From IMG/VR virus record IMGVR_UViG_3300046411_000423, positions 1 to 23,069 of that record: 23,069 nucleotides of DNA. One strand, written 5' to 3'. This DNA is from a virus. This document shows positions 7,523 to 16,800 of this stretch, piece after piece. Both the position numbers and the translations under genes were made by a program. The notes under the pieces were generated by a model. That model ran no database searches, had not been told where the DNA came from, and was given only the letters and a program-made list of their open reading frames with translations. The stretch's first letter is position 1. Each line of letters opens with the position of its first letter.

Positions 7523-8464
7523 TTACGAGTAAAGAACAATGTCTCCACCGATTGCGTGCTGAATACCAGCAGTAAATCTCATTACAATTCTTACATTTTG
7601 AGAACCATCTAGATCAGCCATATCTAATACTTTTACTTCGTTGTGGTCTGATAATAAACCTGTACCGAAGAATAAGTTTGATTTTTCAGCTGCTACTGCG
7701 TTATCACTTGGTAAACCTTGTGCTAATGCTATTTGGATTCCATCAAACTGAAGACCTTGACCCATTGAATACCATTGAGTACCTTGTCCGTTTGTACCGT
7801 TAGCTCCTAAACCACCAGTTGCAAATCCACCTAATGCTCTAACGTAGTTTCTGTACATGTTAGATGGTAAGTAGATAGTTAAATCTTCTGCACCATAGAC
7901 GGCTGAAGGAACGGCATCTGCAATTTTACCTAATTCTTCGATTATATTCGCGCTCGTAGAAGTCGTACCTGTTACGTCATTTACATCAGTATCTGCTCCT
8001 AATGTAGTTACAAATCCATCAAATTCTCCATCTGTAGCGTTAGTACCGTTCCAGATATTGTTTTCGATTTTTTGTGCAACTTTAGCTGATACATGTCCGA
8101 TTAAGAAATCAGAGAATGATGGAGGTAAAGTTTCGTTAATTGCAGAATATCCCATTTGAACTGCTTCCCAGTCTTGAACGTAGTCTTTTTTACAAAGCTC
8201 TAAATTCACTTGGAATTCTTCTGGTTGTAATATTCTTTCTGTTAAAGTTAATACGTCTGCTTGTCCTGAAAAGTCACATGCTCCGTTTTTAACAATACTT
8301 GTAGAAGCAACTTTTTTCATTACTTCTTTGTATTTAACGTTTGGCTTAACTGTAATTAAGTCATTCGCTAGTGTGTTTCCACTTAAAAGAGCTGCCGAGA
8401 CATATTTGCCTGCAAATTCTCCTGCATAAGTAGAAGTTATTGGTGTTACTGTACTATTTGCCAT
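7523..8464 (-). CDS. Major capsid protein (HK97-fold expected)
   Basis: 313 residues beginning MANSTVTPITSTYAGEFAGK. Visible elements: an N-terminal arm with AALLSGNTLANDLITVKPNV, a strand with ILQPEEFQVNLELCKKDYVQ, the spine-helix region FSDFLIGHVSAKVAQKIENN followed by IWNGTNATDGEFDGF, an ADAVPSAVYGAEDLTIYLPS segment with MYRNYVRALGG, and a C-terminal VRIVMRFTAGIQHAIGGDIV domain. This matches the length and organisation of flavobacterial phage capsid proteins. It directly follows a scaffold-like gene and precedes a terminator and the tail tube gene. No separate N-terminal scaffold (delta) domain is fused, consistent with the separate scaffold gene. It assembles the procapsid with the scaffold, protease and portal. 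Confidence 0.88.
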   Translation of the reverse strand: MANSTVTPITSTYAGEFAGKYVSAALLSGNTLANDLITVKPNVKYKEVMKKVASTSIVKNGACDFSGQADVLTLTERILQPEEFQVNLELCKKDYVQDWEAVQMGYSAINETLPPSFSDFLIGHVSAKVAQKIENNIWNGTNATDGEFDGFVTTLGADTDVNDVTGTTSTSANIIEELGKIADAVPSAVYGAEDLTIYLPSNMYRNYVRALGGFATGGLGANGTNGQGTQWYSMGQGLQFDGIQIALAQGLPSDNAVAAEKSNLFFGTGLLSDHNEVKVLDMADLDGSQNVRIVMRFTAGIQHAIGGDIVLYS

Positions 8465-8475
8465 TTTTATTAATA

Positions 8476-9126
8476 TTAATTAAAATTTGATATTGTTTTC
8501 ATTACACGATCTAAAGTGTTCATAGGTCTGTTAGCTTGACGAATGTTTAATTGTGTTTTCTCTTCGCTTTCAGGATTATGTTTTACCTTTTCAACTTTAG
8601 ATAAATTTTCTTTTGCAGGTTCTTCAGATAATTCTTCTTTAACCTCTTCAGAAGCCATTTCCTCGTCTTTTTTACCGTAACCTAATTCTTCAATCATAGT
8701 TACAATATCTTCAACGGCTTTTTTAACCTCTGCTAACTCTTCTTTTGTAGCGTAATCTGCTGCAGCTTCAACTTCTTCCACTTCAGCTTCGCCCATAGAA
8801 GCAATGATACCTTCTTGCTCAACAGTTAATTTTAAACCATCATCAAGAGTGTATTCTCCAACTGGTAGAGCAACTTTTTCGTCTTCAGTAACGATAAAAA
8901 TTTCATTACCAGCCTCAAAAGCTTCTGCTTCTACTGTTGTACCATTTTCAAGCTGCATAGTTGCTAGCTCTACTTTTGTTTCCTCTACTTTGTCTTCCGC
9001 TAATTCAGTAGTTTCTTCTTTAGTTTCTTCAAGATTAATATCTTGCTCCTCTAAATTTATTTCTACATCTGCAGCGTTCATGCCAAGTAGGTCTTTTACT
9101 TGTTTTAACATTTCTGTCGCTTTCAT
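8476..9126 (-). CDS. Acidic scaffold-like protein
   Basis: 216 residues, extremely rich in Glu, Lys and Ala. MKATEMLKQVKDLLGMNAAD is followed by long acidic segments (INLEEQDINLEETKEETTEL), a small beta region around VEAEAFEAGNEIFIVTEDEK, a coiled-coil helix at about residues 125-150 (YATKEELAEVKKAVEDIVTM), more acidic low-complexity sequence, and a basic C-terminal tip (NRPMNTLDRVMKTISNF). Internal scaffold proteins typically have an acidic coiled-coil rod and a short basic C-terminal capsid-binding segment. The position immediately before the capsid gene agrees. It should line the procapsid and leave or be cleaved by the protease. A promoter-like element lies at its start. Confidence 0.75.
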   Translation of the reverse strand: MKATEMLKQVKDLLGMNAADVEINLEEQDINLEETKEETTELAEDKVEETKVELATMQLENGTTVEAEAFEAGNEIFIVTEDEKVALPVGEYTLDDGLKLTVEQEGIIASMGEAEVEEVEAAADYATKEELAEVKKAVEDIVTMIEELGYGKKDEEMASEEVKEELSEEPAKENLSKVEKVKHNPESEEKTQLNIRQANRPMNTLDRVMKTISNFN

Positions 9127-9157
9127 AGTATTACAATTAAATTAATTTGTGTTTGTT
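9127..9157 (-). promoter_or_regulatory. Bipartite promoter-like element, copy 3 (scaffold-capsid block)
   Basis: AACAAA at -31 to -26 and TAATTGTAATACT directly before ATG at 9126; same spacing as the other copies. Would serve scaffold and major capsid, the most abundant products. Confidence 0.5.
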
Positions 9158-9163
9158 ATATTT

Positions 9164-9643
9164 TTAAGATGCTTTTGCTTGAATTATAAACCATTCAGTA
9201 CCATCACACCATACCGTTATACCTTCATACGCTTTATTAATTCTATAGTGAGTTGTTTCACCATCTAATGTTTGTCCACTTCTTGGTGTTAAATCAGCGT
9301 GTGTGTTTGTTGTATATGAACTGTCTGTTATTAGTCTTATTTGTCTATTTAAGTTTTTTGTTGCTGTTGCATCTGGTAAAGTTATCTCTATTGTATCACT
9401 TCCACCTGACCAGCTTAACTTAATCATCTCTGCATTGTCATAAGCAGAATCATTTAAATCTATATCACTACCTCCAGATATAACCGTAATGTCAGTTGAC
9501 ACTAAATGTGTAACTATTAGATTCTCTAAATTAGATATTGTAGTTTTTTTAGTTTCTGATGAATGAACAATAGCTATTACTTCTGATCCATCTAAATCTG
9601 AAGCTGATACTAAACTTAATTCTGATATTTTTTTATTTGCCAT
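9164..9643 (-). CDS. Small structural protein with KISEL N-terminus
   Basis: 159 residues starting MANKKISELSLVSASDLDGS, then EVIAIVHSSETKKTTISNLE. This KISEL-x(n)-DLDG-x-E-x-(I/V)-x-(I/V)-x-x-x-x-T-(K/T)-K-x-(S/T)-IS-x-L opening is common in phage fibre, decoration and other virion proteins, where it forms a small anchoring domain. The remainder is beta-rich: IDLNDSAYDNAEMIKLSWSG, NLNRQIRLITDSSYTT and a C-terminal YEGITVWCDGTEWFIIQAKA strand pair resembling C-terminal trimeric fibre tips. It lies in the head block between the Cys-rich protein and the scaffold, so a capsid decoration or head fibre is the best guess. A misplaced tail fibre is possible. Confidence 0.65.
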   Translation of the reverse strand: MANKKISELSLVSASDLDGSEVIAIVHSSETKKTTISNLENLIVTHLVSTDITVISGGSDIDLNDSAYDNAEMIKLSWSGGSDTIEITLPDATATKNLNRQIRLITDSSYTTNTHADLTPRSGQTLDGETTHYRINKAYEGITVWCDGTEWFIIQAKAS

Positions 9644-9646
9644 TTT

Positions 9647-9847
9647 TTATAATTCTATTTTACTATTATTTTCTTGTAATATATAATCTCCATTTTCTTG
9701 CAACAAAAATCCTATTGGTCCTGTAAGGTTACCTATTCCTTGTCTCATATAATCTTGATCATTGCAACAATCTATTGAATATGTATTACCATCTCTACAT
9801 AAACATGCTCTTTTATTAGAACTAGGTACGTTATATCTTCTTCTCAT
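9647..9847 (-). CDS. Small Cys-rich structural-block protein, 66 residues
   Basis: 66 residues. MRRRYNVPSSNKRACLCRDG and NTYSIDCCNDQDYMRQGIGN give four Cys (C-x-C and CC) close together, which could bind a metal or form disulfides. A C-terminal repeat, LLQENGDYILQEN, follows. Such short ACLC...CC...QGIG proteins recur in Bacteroidetes phage structural regions, without an assigned function as far as I know. The ATG overlaps the protease stop by one base (TAATG), so it is translationally coupled, and the next start follows after three bases. Confidence 0.65.
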   Translation of the reverse strand: MRRRYNVPSSNKRACLCRDGNTYSIDCCNDQDYMRQGIGNLTGPIGFLLQENGDYILQENNSKIEL

Positions 9848-11088
9848 TACTTTATTGGTACACAGTTAGGAACTCTTCTTCCGTTTTTCATTTTAAAACC
9901 TATCATTTCATATCCTGCTTGACAAGGTTTCTTTAATTCTTGTTCATGCGTTTCACAAGGCATAAACCAAGTCTTTCCTTCTACTTCATGTTCGTGAAAT
10001 CCTTCACATCCCATTTCTTCTGCTTTAATTATTGCTTCTTGCTTTGTGTCGTATGCTCTTTTACCATCTATTACAATAGAAGCTAATTTTTCGTCTTTTA
10101 ACTGATCTAAACTTTTTAATTTACTCTCTGCCCAAGACTTTGCAGATTTACCACCCCATAACAAATAAGAAATATATCCACATGCTTCTGTGTCTCCTGT
10201 CTTATAATACTCTTCTGCTCTAGATAAGTAACTATACATTCTTTTTATTGTTTGTACTGATAGTTTTTCTTTTCTTGCTAGTTGTTGAGCTCTTACTTTA
10301 CCAACTTGTGTTGCACATTTGTTGTTAACTTTCTTGTTTAGATCAATTCCTCTCTTTGCGTTGTTAGCAACAGAGTTAGGATAATCGTTATAAGTTTCTA
10401 ACTCTATAGTTTTACCAGACTTGTATCTTTTGTCTTGTTTTATAATTGCTTTTACAGCACTTAATAGTTCTTGTGCATCTTCTTCTTCTATTTTTTGTAT
10501 TTCTTCATCCTTACAAATACATTCTGCTAATTTTTTTTCACAGCCACAATCTGAAAACTTATTTGGCTCATTAGGTCTTTCTAATTTATCCGCAAAGTAG
10601 CCTTCTATTGAAAAGCCTTTAACCTTACCTGTTTTTATATAGTTATCCCATACATCATCATTGTCTACTTTCATAGAAACCATCCAAGTACCTAATGGTA
10701 CATCCATGTCATATAATCTTGTCTTATCTTGCTCACCTTCTACTATCCAGCTCTCTACTACTGTAAGTCCATTTAATGGTGATTCGTGTTCTAATGTAGA
10801 TCTATGTTGTTTAGCTCTTTTTAAGAATAGTTCACTTGCTTTTCTAACTGTGTTTCTTGAAAAGTATATATAATACTCTTTATCACCACTTTTTCTATAA
10901 ATTGGTTTGTTAGGTATTAATGCTGGTCCTAGTAAAAGCTTTTTCTCTTTATCTAGTTCAGCTAATTTAAATTCTTGGTTTTTTAAAAAGACAAAATCTT
11001 CTTGAATTGCTGGGTTTTCTACTATACTTATCGCATCAATTCCTGAAACGTTATCCTCTTCGTCTATAAATAATTCTATGATGTCCAT
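9847..11088 (-). CDS. XkdF-like prohead serine protease with C-terminal extension
   Basis: 413 residues. N-terminal domain (1 to about 172): a strand with GIDAISIVENPAI, then LLLGPALIPNKPIYRK, the helix NTVRKASELFLKRAKQHRST, an EHESPLNGLTVVESWIVEGE block with candidate catalytic His at 101, PLGTWMVSMKV, and VKGFSIEGYF with candidate catalytic Ser at 160. The Ser context matches the S-I-x-G-(F/Y) site of HK97-type prohead proteases, and the overall order is that of the phage XkdF-like protease family. After a Cys-rich linker (about 178-192) the C-terminal half carries a basic helical module (YNDYPNSVANNAKRGIDLNK) and a last segment GYEMIGFKMKNGRRVPNCVP that I know from flavobacterial phage proteins. 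It should cleave scaffold and capsid during maturation. It follows the tape measure and has a promoter-like element at its start. Confidence 0.8.
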   Translation of the reverse strand: MDIIELFIDEEDNVSGIDAISIVENPAIQEDFVFLKNQEFKLAELDKEKKLLLGPALIPNKPIYRKSGDKEYYIYFSRNTVRKASELFLKRAKQHRSTLEHESPLNGLTVVESWIVEGEQDKTRLYDMDVPLGTWMVSMKVDNDDVWDNYIKTGKVKGFSIEGYFADKLERPNEPNKFSDCGCEKKLAECICKDEEIQKIEEEDAQELLSAVKAIIKQDKRYKSGKTIELETYNDYPNSVANNAKRGIDLNKKVNNKCATQVGKVRAQQLARKEKLSVQTIKRMYSYLSRAEEYYKTGDTEACGYISYLLWGGKSAKSWAESKLKSLDQLKDEKLASIVIDGKRAYDTKQEAIIKAEEMGCEGFHEHEVEGKTWFMPCETHEQELKKPCQAGYEMIGFKMKNGRRVPNCVPIK

Positions 11089-11119
11089 ATTATTACAATA
11101 TTGTTTTTATTATTTTGTT
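11089..11119 (-). promoter_or_regulatory. Bipartite promoter-like element, copy 2 (protease block)
   Basis: AACAAA at -31 to -26 and ATATTGTAATAAT directly before ATG at 11088. It exactly fills the gap between the tape-measure stop (11120) and the protease start, with nothing to spare. Confidence 0.5.
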
Positions 11120-12832
11120 TTAGTTTCCAAGTGCTGCTTGGTTAACTGTTTTTCTATCTAAAGCTTGTTGACTACTTACATCTGTACTAACTACATAAGC
11201 TCTTACTGGTTTTTGTTGTGCTCCTGCTATTGTTTGTGCTAGTTGACTTTCTGCTGTTGCTCCTACCACATTAAACGCTGGTGGAGTTGATAATGCTGGA
11301 GTAGGTACTGATCCTCCTGTTCCTCCTTTTGCAAAACTTGGTGGTGCTGGTTCTTTAGTTGATGTTATATTTCTAATGTTCGCAAAACCTGCTGCAATAA
11401 CTGATGCTGCACCAATAAATCCAAATATACCTCCTTGACCTAAAGCTTTAGTAGCACCTGCATAAGTGTCTATTATAGCTTGTGTTATAGCTATTGCTTT
11501 TCCATACTTACTGTTTTCTCCAACTAAACTAGCCAATGAACCTAATGCTCCAGTGATAGCTGCTACTTTTGCGTCCGCTATCTCTTTATCTCTTTTCTTT
11601 TCCTTTGCATCAGATTCTGCTTTAAATTTATTTAATTCGTTTTGTGCATCTATTTCTTCTTGTGTGCCTATCTTAAAACTATCTATTCTTGTTTGTAAAG
11701 TTTTCTCTATCTCTAATCTTTCCTCTGCTTCTATTTGTTTTAACTTTTCTAATCTTATTACTTCATTATCTATTAATTCTGCATTTGCTAATTTTGTTAT
11801 TTGTGCTACTTCTTGAACTCCTTGTGCTTTTGAAGTCTCTAAATCAATTAATTCTTTTTCTAATGCTGCTTCATTTGTTAATTGTTCTGATCTTTGTCCA
11901 GCTATTGTTGCTCTTATAGCTGCTAATTCATTTAATGCATCTTTTTTTCTAACTTGTGCATCAACATTATCTTCATCTAATGCTAATTCTGCTTGTGCTG
12001 CATCTACTGCTATTTGAGCATTTTCTAATAGTTTTTTCTCTTGGTCATCTAGTATTGTAGCTAGTTTTTGATTTGCAGCAATTCTTTCTGTAACCGCAAG
12101 CCTTGTGTCATCTCTTAATTGTCTTTGTTGTTCTGCTTGTCTATCATAATCTTCTATTAAACCTCTATTTATTGCTTGTGTTACTTTGTAATCGTTGTTT
12201 AATTTTGTAATGTTTTTAGCTTGGTCTATTGTTGCTTTAGTATATTCTGTTGTTGCTTCTATAACTTCTTTTGTTGTTTCTACAACTTTATCTACTGTAT
12301 CATCTACTCCTGTTAATACATCAACATATTCTTTTCCTGCTTCTTTTACAGAATCAAAAGCACCTTTAAAATCTCCTTTAAATACTTTTACAACAGCTTC
12401 ACTTAAAAACCCTATAACTTCTAAAGCAGAATTCAATCTTTCAATAACATTTTGTTTTATTGCTTTACCAAATGCTTTTAAGTTTTCTACTGGATTTTCA
12501 AATATATCTTTAAAGAAACCTACTACTGTTCCTATATTAGACTCTATAAATACAAATAAATCATTAAAAGCTAACTTTAAAGCTGTGGTAGCTGTAGCAA
12601 AAGTATCTACTACTTTTTGATTAGAAAAGAAAGTGTCTTTAAGTGTATTTAATACTGCATCAAATAATTTTGCTGCTCCAACTCCTTTGAATATAGCGTT
12701 TAAACTAAACATTGATTTACCTGCTGCTTTAGCTCCTTCTTGTATACCTTTAAGACCTACACCAATTGTCTGTAAGTTCTTTTCAGCACCTTTAGCTTTT
12801 ACATTAATATCTATGTTTATTTCTTGTGCCAT
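11120..12832 (-). CDS. Tail tape measure protein
   Basis: 570 residues. The N-terminus MAQEINIDINVKAKGAEKNL with QTIGVGLKGIQEGAKAAGKS is typical of tape measures. Hydrophobic/amphipathic helices follow (SMFSLNAIFKGVGAAKLFDA, NIGTVVGFFKDIF), then a long coiled coil at about residues 210-420 rich in Ala, Glu, Gln and Lys. Next come a membrane-like helical pair (AIAITQAIIDTYAGATKALG and IFGFIGAASVIAAGFANI) and a Gly/Pro/Ala linker. The C-terminus AYVVSTDVSSQQALDRKTVN is one I know from Bacteroidetes phage tape measures. It sets tail length; at about 0.15 nm per residue it implies a tail near 85 nm. Its start overlaps the stop of the 46-residue gene. Unusually, the chaperone gene is about 8 kb upstream, not adjacent. 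Confidence 0.9.
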   Translation of the reverse strand: MAQEINIDINVKAKGAEKNLQTIGVGLKGIQEGAKAAGKSMFSLNAIFKGVGAAKLFDAVLNTLKDTFFSNQKVVDTFATATTALKLAFNDLFVFIESNIGTVVGFFKDIFENPVENLKAFGKAIKQNVIERLNSALEVIGFLSEAVVKVFKGDFKGAFDSVKEAGKEYVDVLTGVDDTVDKVVETTKEVIEATTEYTKATIDQAKNITKLNNDYKVTQAINRGLIEDYDRQAEQQRQLRDDTRLAVTERIAANQKLATILDDQEKKLLENAQIAVDAAQAELALDEDNVDAQVRKKDALNELAAIRATIAGQRSEQLTNEAALEKELIDLETSKAQGVQEVAQITKLANAELIDNEVIRLEKLKQIEAEERLEIEKTLQTRIDSFKIGTQEEIDAQNELNKFKAESDAKEKKRDKEIADAKVAAITGALGSLASLVGENSKYGKAIAITQAIIDTYAGATKALGQGGIFGFIGAASVIAAGFANIRNITSTKEPAPPSFAKGGTGGSVPTPALSTPPAFNVVGATAESQLAQTIAGAQQKPVRAYVVSTDVSSQQALDRKTVNQAALGN

Positions 12833-12972
12833 TATTTGTTCGTTTTAAATTGTTCGTATGCTTCTTTTATTGTTTCTGGCATTTTATTTTTACCGAGTGC
12901 TATATCTATATACTTGCCAGATATGTTCTCTTGCTTTGCTAATCTTAATAATTCTAGTACGTTTCCTAACAT
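12832..12972 (-). CDS. Small helical protein upstream of tape measure, 46 residues
   Basis: ATG at 12972 overlaps the end of the glycosyltransferase gene, and the stop overlaps the tape-measure ATG (TAATG), so three genes are coupled. Product: MLGNVLELLRLAKQENISGK, then YIDIALGKNKMPETIKEAYE and a short basic end. It forms two or three amphipathic helices with no Cys and no signal peptide. Its position just before the tape measure is where chaperone-type proteins usually lie, so a small tape-measure partner is conceivable, but the sequence gives no family. Conventional length cut-offs would miss it. Confidence 0.7.
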   Translation of the reverse strand: MLGNVLELLRLAKQENISGKYIDIALGKNKMPETIKEAYEQFKTNK

Positions 12973-13850
12973 ATTGCTTCTAATACTTGCTTATAATAAT
13001 AATAACTACAATGCGTTTTTGTTATATTGAGATCTGATGGTGGAGCCTTTGTCACGTAATGTGATTTTACAAAAAAATCTTTATGTTTATTTGTTACTCC
13101 TGCATTGTGTAAAATTCTTTTATCCTCTAACATATTTAATGGATCTGTTGACCACGCAAATGACAACTCCTTACTTATTTCTGTTCTATAACCTTTTTTC
13201 CAAAACTGCCATAATGTTGCCCACATTTCAGCCGTCCACGCTTGTATAGGGTGTGTTCCCTCGTACTTTTCTTGATGTTCTTGATTGTATTCACGCATAG
13301 CTCGATAAAGTGCGTTAGAATTAACATATACATCTTTCCAGAATTTACTATCTGTTCCAGAAAAAACAAATTGACATCCTCCAGCTTCTAAATCTCGCTC
13401 TTCAAGCATCTTTTTATCTATTTTTGCTGCTTCACACATTTTATCTAAAATTTCTTCTCCTTTAGATCTTATGTATTTTATACCTATGTAACTTCTAGTA
13501 TCTGACATAAAAACTGTATCATGAGGAAACTTTGGTAAAGGCTTGGTTAGTATTGTGTCTGCATCTGCATAATAATATTGCTCACCTTGTGTACATTTAC
13601 AACTACCAAAATATTTACTCATTAAATAAGGTTTTATTGCAGGAGGATATGCTTCATTCTTCCATTCGTATCTGTAAAAGTTTACTGTTGGATATTTCTT
13701 TCTTAAACTATCGCAATTATATTCACCTGTATTACCCCATAAAATAATAATATCATTAGGGTTTACTCCTTGCTTTATATAAGAGTGTATCATTGTGTCT
13801 ATTTGCCACTCATAGTATTTTGATTCAGGTTGTGCTGCTATATATTTCAT
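12966..13850 (-). CDS. Glycosyltransferase-like protein (GT-A type, DxD)
   Basis: 294 residues. MKYIAAQPESKYYEWQIDTM is followed by IIILWGNTGEYNCDS, an NFYRYEWKNEAYPPAIKPYL segment and QYYYADADTILTKPLP, where Asp96-Ala-Asp98 is a DxD motif preceded by a hydrophobic strand: the metal/nucleotide-sugar site of GT-A enzymes. Downstream are an acceptor-side EAGGCQFVFSGTDSKFW block, a Trp-rich helix (IQAWTAEMWATLWQFWKKGY) and HNAGV near residue 250, all as in inverting or retaining GT-A proteins. The general look resembles peptidyl Ser/hydroxyproline galactosyltransferase-type enzymes, a weak match by eye. Substrate unknown. The gene starts one base after the giant Thr-rich tail protein and is coupled to the 46-residue gene, so it is a late gene embedded in the tail block, arguing for virion-protein glycosylation. 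Confidence 0.7.
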   Translation of the reverse strand: MKYIAAQPESKYYEWQIDTMIHSYIKQGVNPNDIIILWGNTGEYNCDSLRKKYPTVNFYRYEWKNEAYPPAIKPYLMSKYFGSCKCTQGEQYYYADADTILTKPLPKFPHDTVFMSDTRSYIGIKYIRSKGEEILDKMCEAAKIDKKMLEERDLEAGGCQFVFSGTDSKFWKDVYVNSNALYRAMREYNQEHQEKYEGTHPIQAWTAEMWATLWQFWKKGYRTEISKELSFAWSTDPLNMLEDKRILHNAGVTNKHKDFFVKSHYVTKAPPSDLNITKTHCSYYYYKQVLEAIC

Positions 13851-13851
13851 A

Positions 13852-16800
13852 TTATGGACAAGATGGACAACTTACTGTTGATAATGTGTTTGATGTTGAA
13901 TTCCAATAATAATAAGTAGAGAAATCTGCAGTAAAATATTGATCTGCACCTAACAAGCTACTACAAGTATCATTAGAATAAATTACTGATGCTGTAGATA
14001 TATCGTTGCTATCCATATATACTGTTCTAGATACTGTTACATTACAACATACATCTAATGCGCTTGTTGACTTATACAATGTTTGAGAACCACAAGTTAT
14101 TGTTGTTGTAGTAGTTGTAGTAGTTGTTGTAATACAAGAACCTGTAATCGTACCGTATGTTGATGGACTTGTAACTAATGCTGTACCGTTTATGTCATAA
14201 CAATTTGCACCATCCGTAGATATTGTGATGTCTGTGTTACCTACTTGGTAAGCTGAATCTAATTGAACATATGTAGAAAAACCATCACTTTGTCTTTCCA
14301 CTACAAATACATTATCTGGTGCTGGTGTTGTAGTTGTAGGAGGTTGAGTTGTGGTTGTTGTTGTACCTGTACAATCTTCACAATTATCATAACCTATATA
14401 ATCATAAGCTGGTTGACCACCAACACAAGACTGTTGTGAAACCCAAGGAGTGCTTTGATCTCCACTTCCTACTGTTGGATTTTTATAACATTCTCCTGTT
14501 GCTACATTCTTAATTACTGCTGGAAACCCACTTGTTGAATTATTACCTACTGTAAAGGTTTCATCTAAACCTGTTGCACAATCTACATATTCTCTAAATA
14601 CTGTTAATGTTGGTTTTGTTGGAATATTGTTACAAGGATCCGTTGTAGGTTTTGGGGGACAAGTACTAACATTCTCCCAAACTTGCGCTGTGTTTGGTTC
14701 ATAATATCTATAATTAACTAGATCTGTATAGAATCCTTCTGGAGCTGTATTGCTTGTTCCAATATTAGCAGCACTTGTATACATGTTATCATTACTTGTA
14801 GCTGATGATAGTGTTTTATTGTTGTCAAAATAATAATAACCAAATACTCCTTGTGAATCATCACAATATTGAGTTAGAGAATTCCATCCTGTACCTAAAA
14901 AGTATAATCCATTCGCATCAATACAATTTACACACACACTAAAACTAGTACCATTCCAATATCTTCTATCTGTATTGTCGTTATCTAATGAATAATATCC
15001 TGTAGGTGCTGCAGTATTACAATTAGAGTAAGTAAACAAATTAGTTACACTACACCAATTACTGTTAGTTTGTGATAAACCAGCTCCATTTACATAATAG
15101 AAGTTTTTAGATTGTTCATTTTCACAAACATCATTAGATGTAGAATATCTTAAATAAAATACTGATTTAGTTGCTAAACAAGGATCTGTTGTTGTTCCTT
15201 GACCTGTACAAGAATTACATCCAGTTCCTTCTCCATTACCAACTGTAATACCATTATTACTTGCCCAATCAGTTTCAAAAGCTGTTGCAGATGTATAGTA
15301 ACATAAGTTATTTATCTTTATATATGTTCCTGTTGTACTGTTTCCTACTGTAAATGTATCTCTTGATCTTACATAAACTGTTTGACCTGATACTGTTTGC
15401 CCTGAACATCCAGTTACAACATAATAATTATAAACTATTAACTGTATTGTTGCTGCAGTAAAGTCTGTGGTTACTGTTTGGCTTGTTGTAAATGTTCCTC
15501 CTGCATTGTTTACTGTAGGAGCTCCACTAACCCATTCAAATCCTGAATTTAAGCTAATGGTTGTTTGGAAATTAAATACTGTTCCTGCGTTTTGTGTTTT
15601 TACTGTACCATTTAAATCACCTCCTAGTGTGAATCCATCATTAACATTTGGAAACCCTGAAGCTGTAATATTACTTGTGTCTACTGCTAATGTTACATCT
15701 ATAAGACTTTGTGTAGTCCATATAACTGTATGTGTATCGGTTGCTGTTATTGTACCATCTGTTGCTGTACAAGTATATGTGTATGTACCTGCACTTGTTT
15801 CTGTAAACGTTATAATTTGTGTTGATCCACTAGCAGAACCACCTGACCAAGAATAACTTGTTGGTGTAAATCCAGAAGGTAAAGCTGTTAATGTTAAATT
15901 ATTATTTACTGTTTTCTGTGTAGGTCCACTAATAGTCAAGAATTGTGATGTTGCTTGAACTGTACCTGATAAAGTTGTATTAACTGTTAAATTAGAAGTT
16001 CCAACTGTACCTTGTGCATTTTGTATTGTTGGTCCTGATGTAAATTGATAACCACTATTTGCAGTTACATTTGTATTAAATGAATATGTATCTCCTTCTT
16101 GTAATAATTGCGTATCACCTGTTTGGTCCCCTGTTATATTATATCCTGCTGCTGGTCCTGTAATATTATTGATTACATTTAAAGTAATTGTATATGTTTT
16201 TGGTGTCCACAGCACTATATGTGTATCTGTAAACTCTGCACTATCATCACTATCTGTAGCTACACAGGTATATGTAACGTTTCCTGTTGTTGCGTTTGTT
16301 ATTGTTATGCTAGATGTTGTTAATCCTGCTGCATTTCCTCCAGACCATAAATAACTAGCTGTTCCTATAAAGTTATTAGCTGTAGCTGTTAATGTTATAT
16401 CTTCTGTTTGTTGTTGGCTTGTTAATCCAGATATAACTAAACTTCTACCTACATCACAAGTTTTATCTGCAGTAGGTGTTAGACTATCTACAGTACAGAA
16501 CGTAGAATCTGCTGTACATTCAGTACACTCATCTTCGTCTGAAGTTGTAGTTGTTGAAATTGGAGTTGATCCTCCTACACTTATTGTTATGCCGTTTATT
16601 AATTCTAATTTAGATTTTCCTGTGCTAAAATCTGTTTCTATTTGATTTATAGTGTAGTTTCTGTCTGCTATAGCTATAGTATCAGCAAGAATAAACTCTT
16701 GCAACATCTTTAATGGTAAATAAGCCTCTACAGTAGTTAGTCTTCTGTTGTTTTGAAATACTTGTGAAATGTAACTTTGATAATATTGTGCAAACAATGT

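Noticed and set aside
8804-9145. Plus-strand frame of 113 codons opposite the scaffold-like gene
   Set aside because: Ser/Val-rich mirror of a Glu/Lys-rich gene, with no independent evidence.
11466-12848. Several plus-strand frames opposite the tape measure
   Set aside because: Low-complexity Leu/Ser/Ala antisense products caused by codon bias of the coiled-coil gene; the minus-strand gene explains the region.
13175-13369. 64-codon minus-strand frame inside the glycosyltransferase gene
   Set aside because: Alternative frame fully inside a gene with clear DxD and fold-like features; composition not protein-like.
15467-15856. Plus-strand frame of 129 codons
   Set aside because: It is the antisense of the Ig-like units on the minus strand, and a related antisense frame at 16169-16354 appears only because the units are duplicated. 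No promoter or sensible domain.
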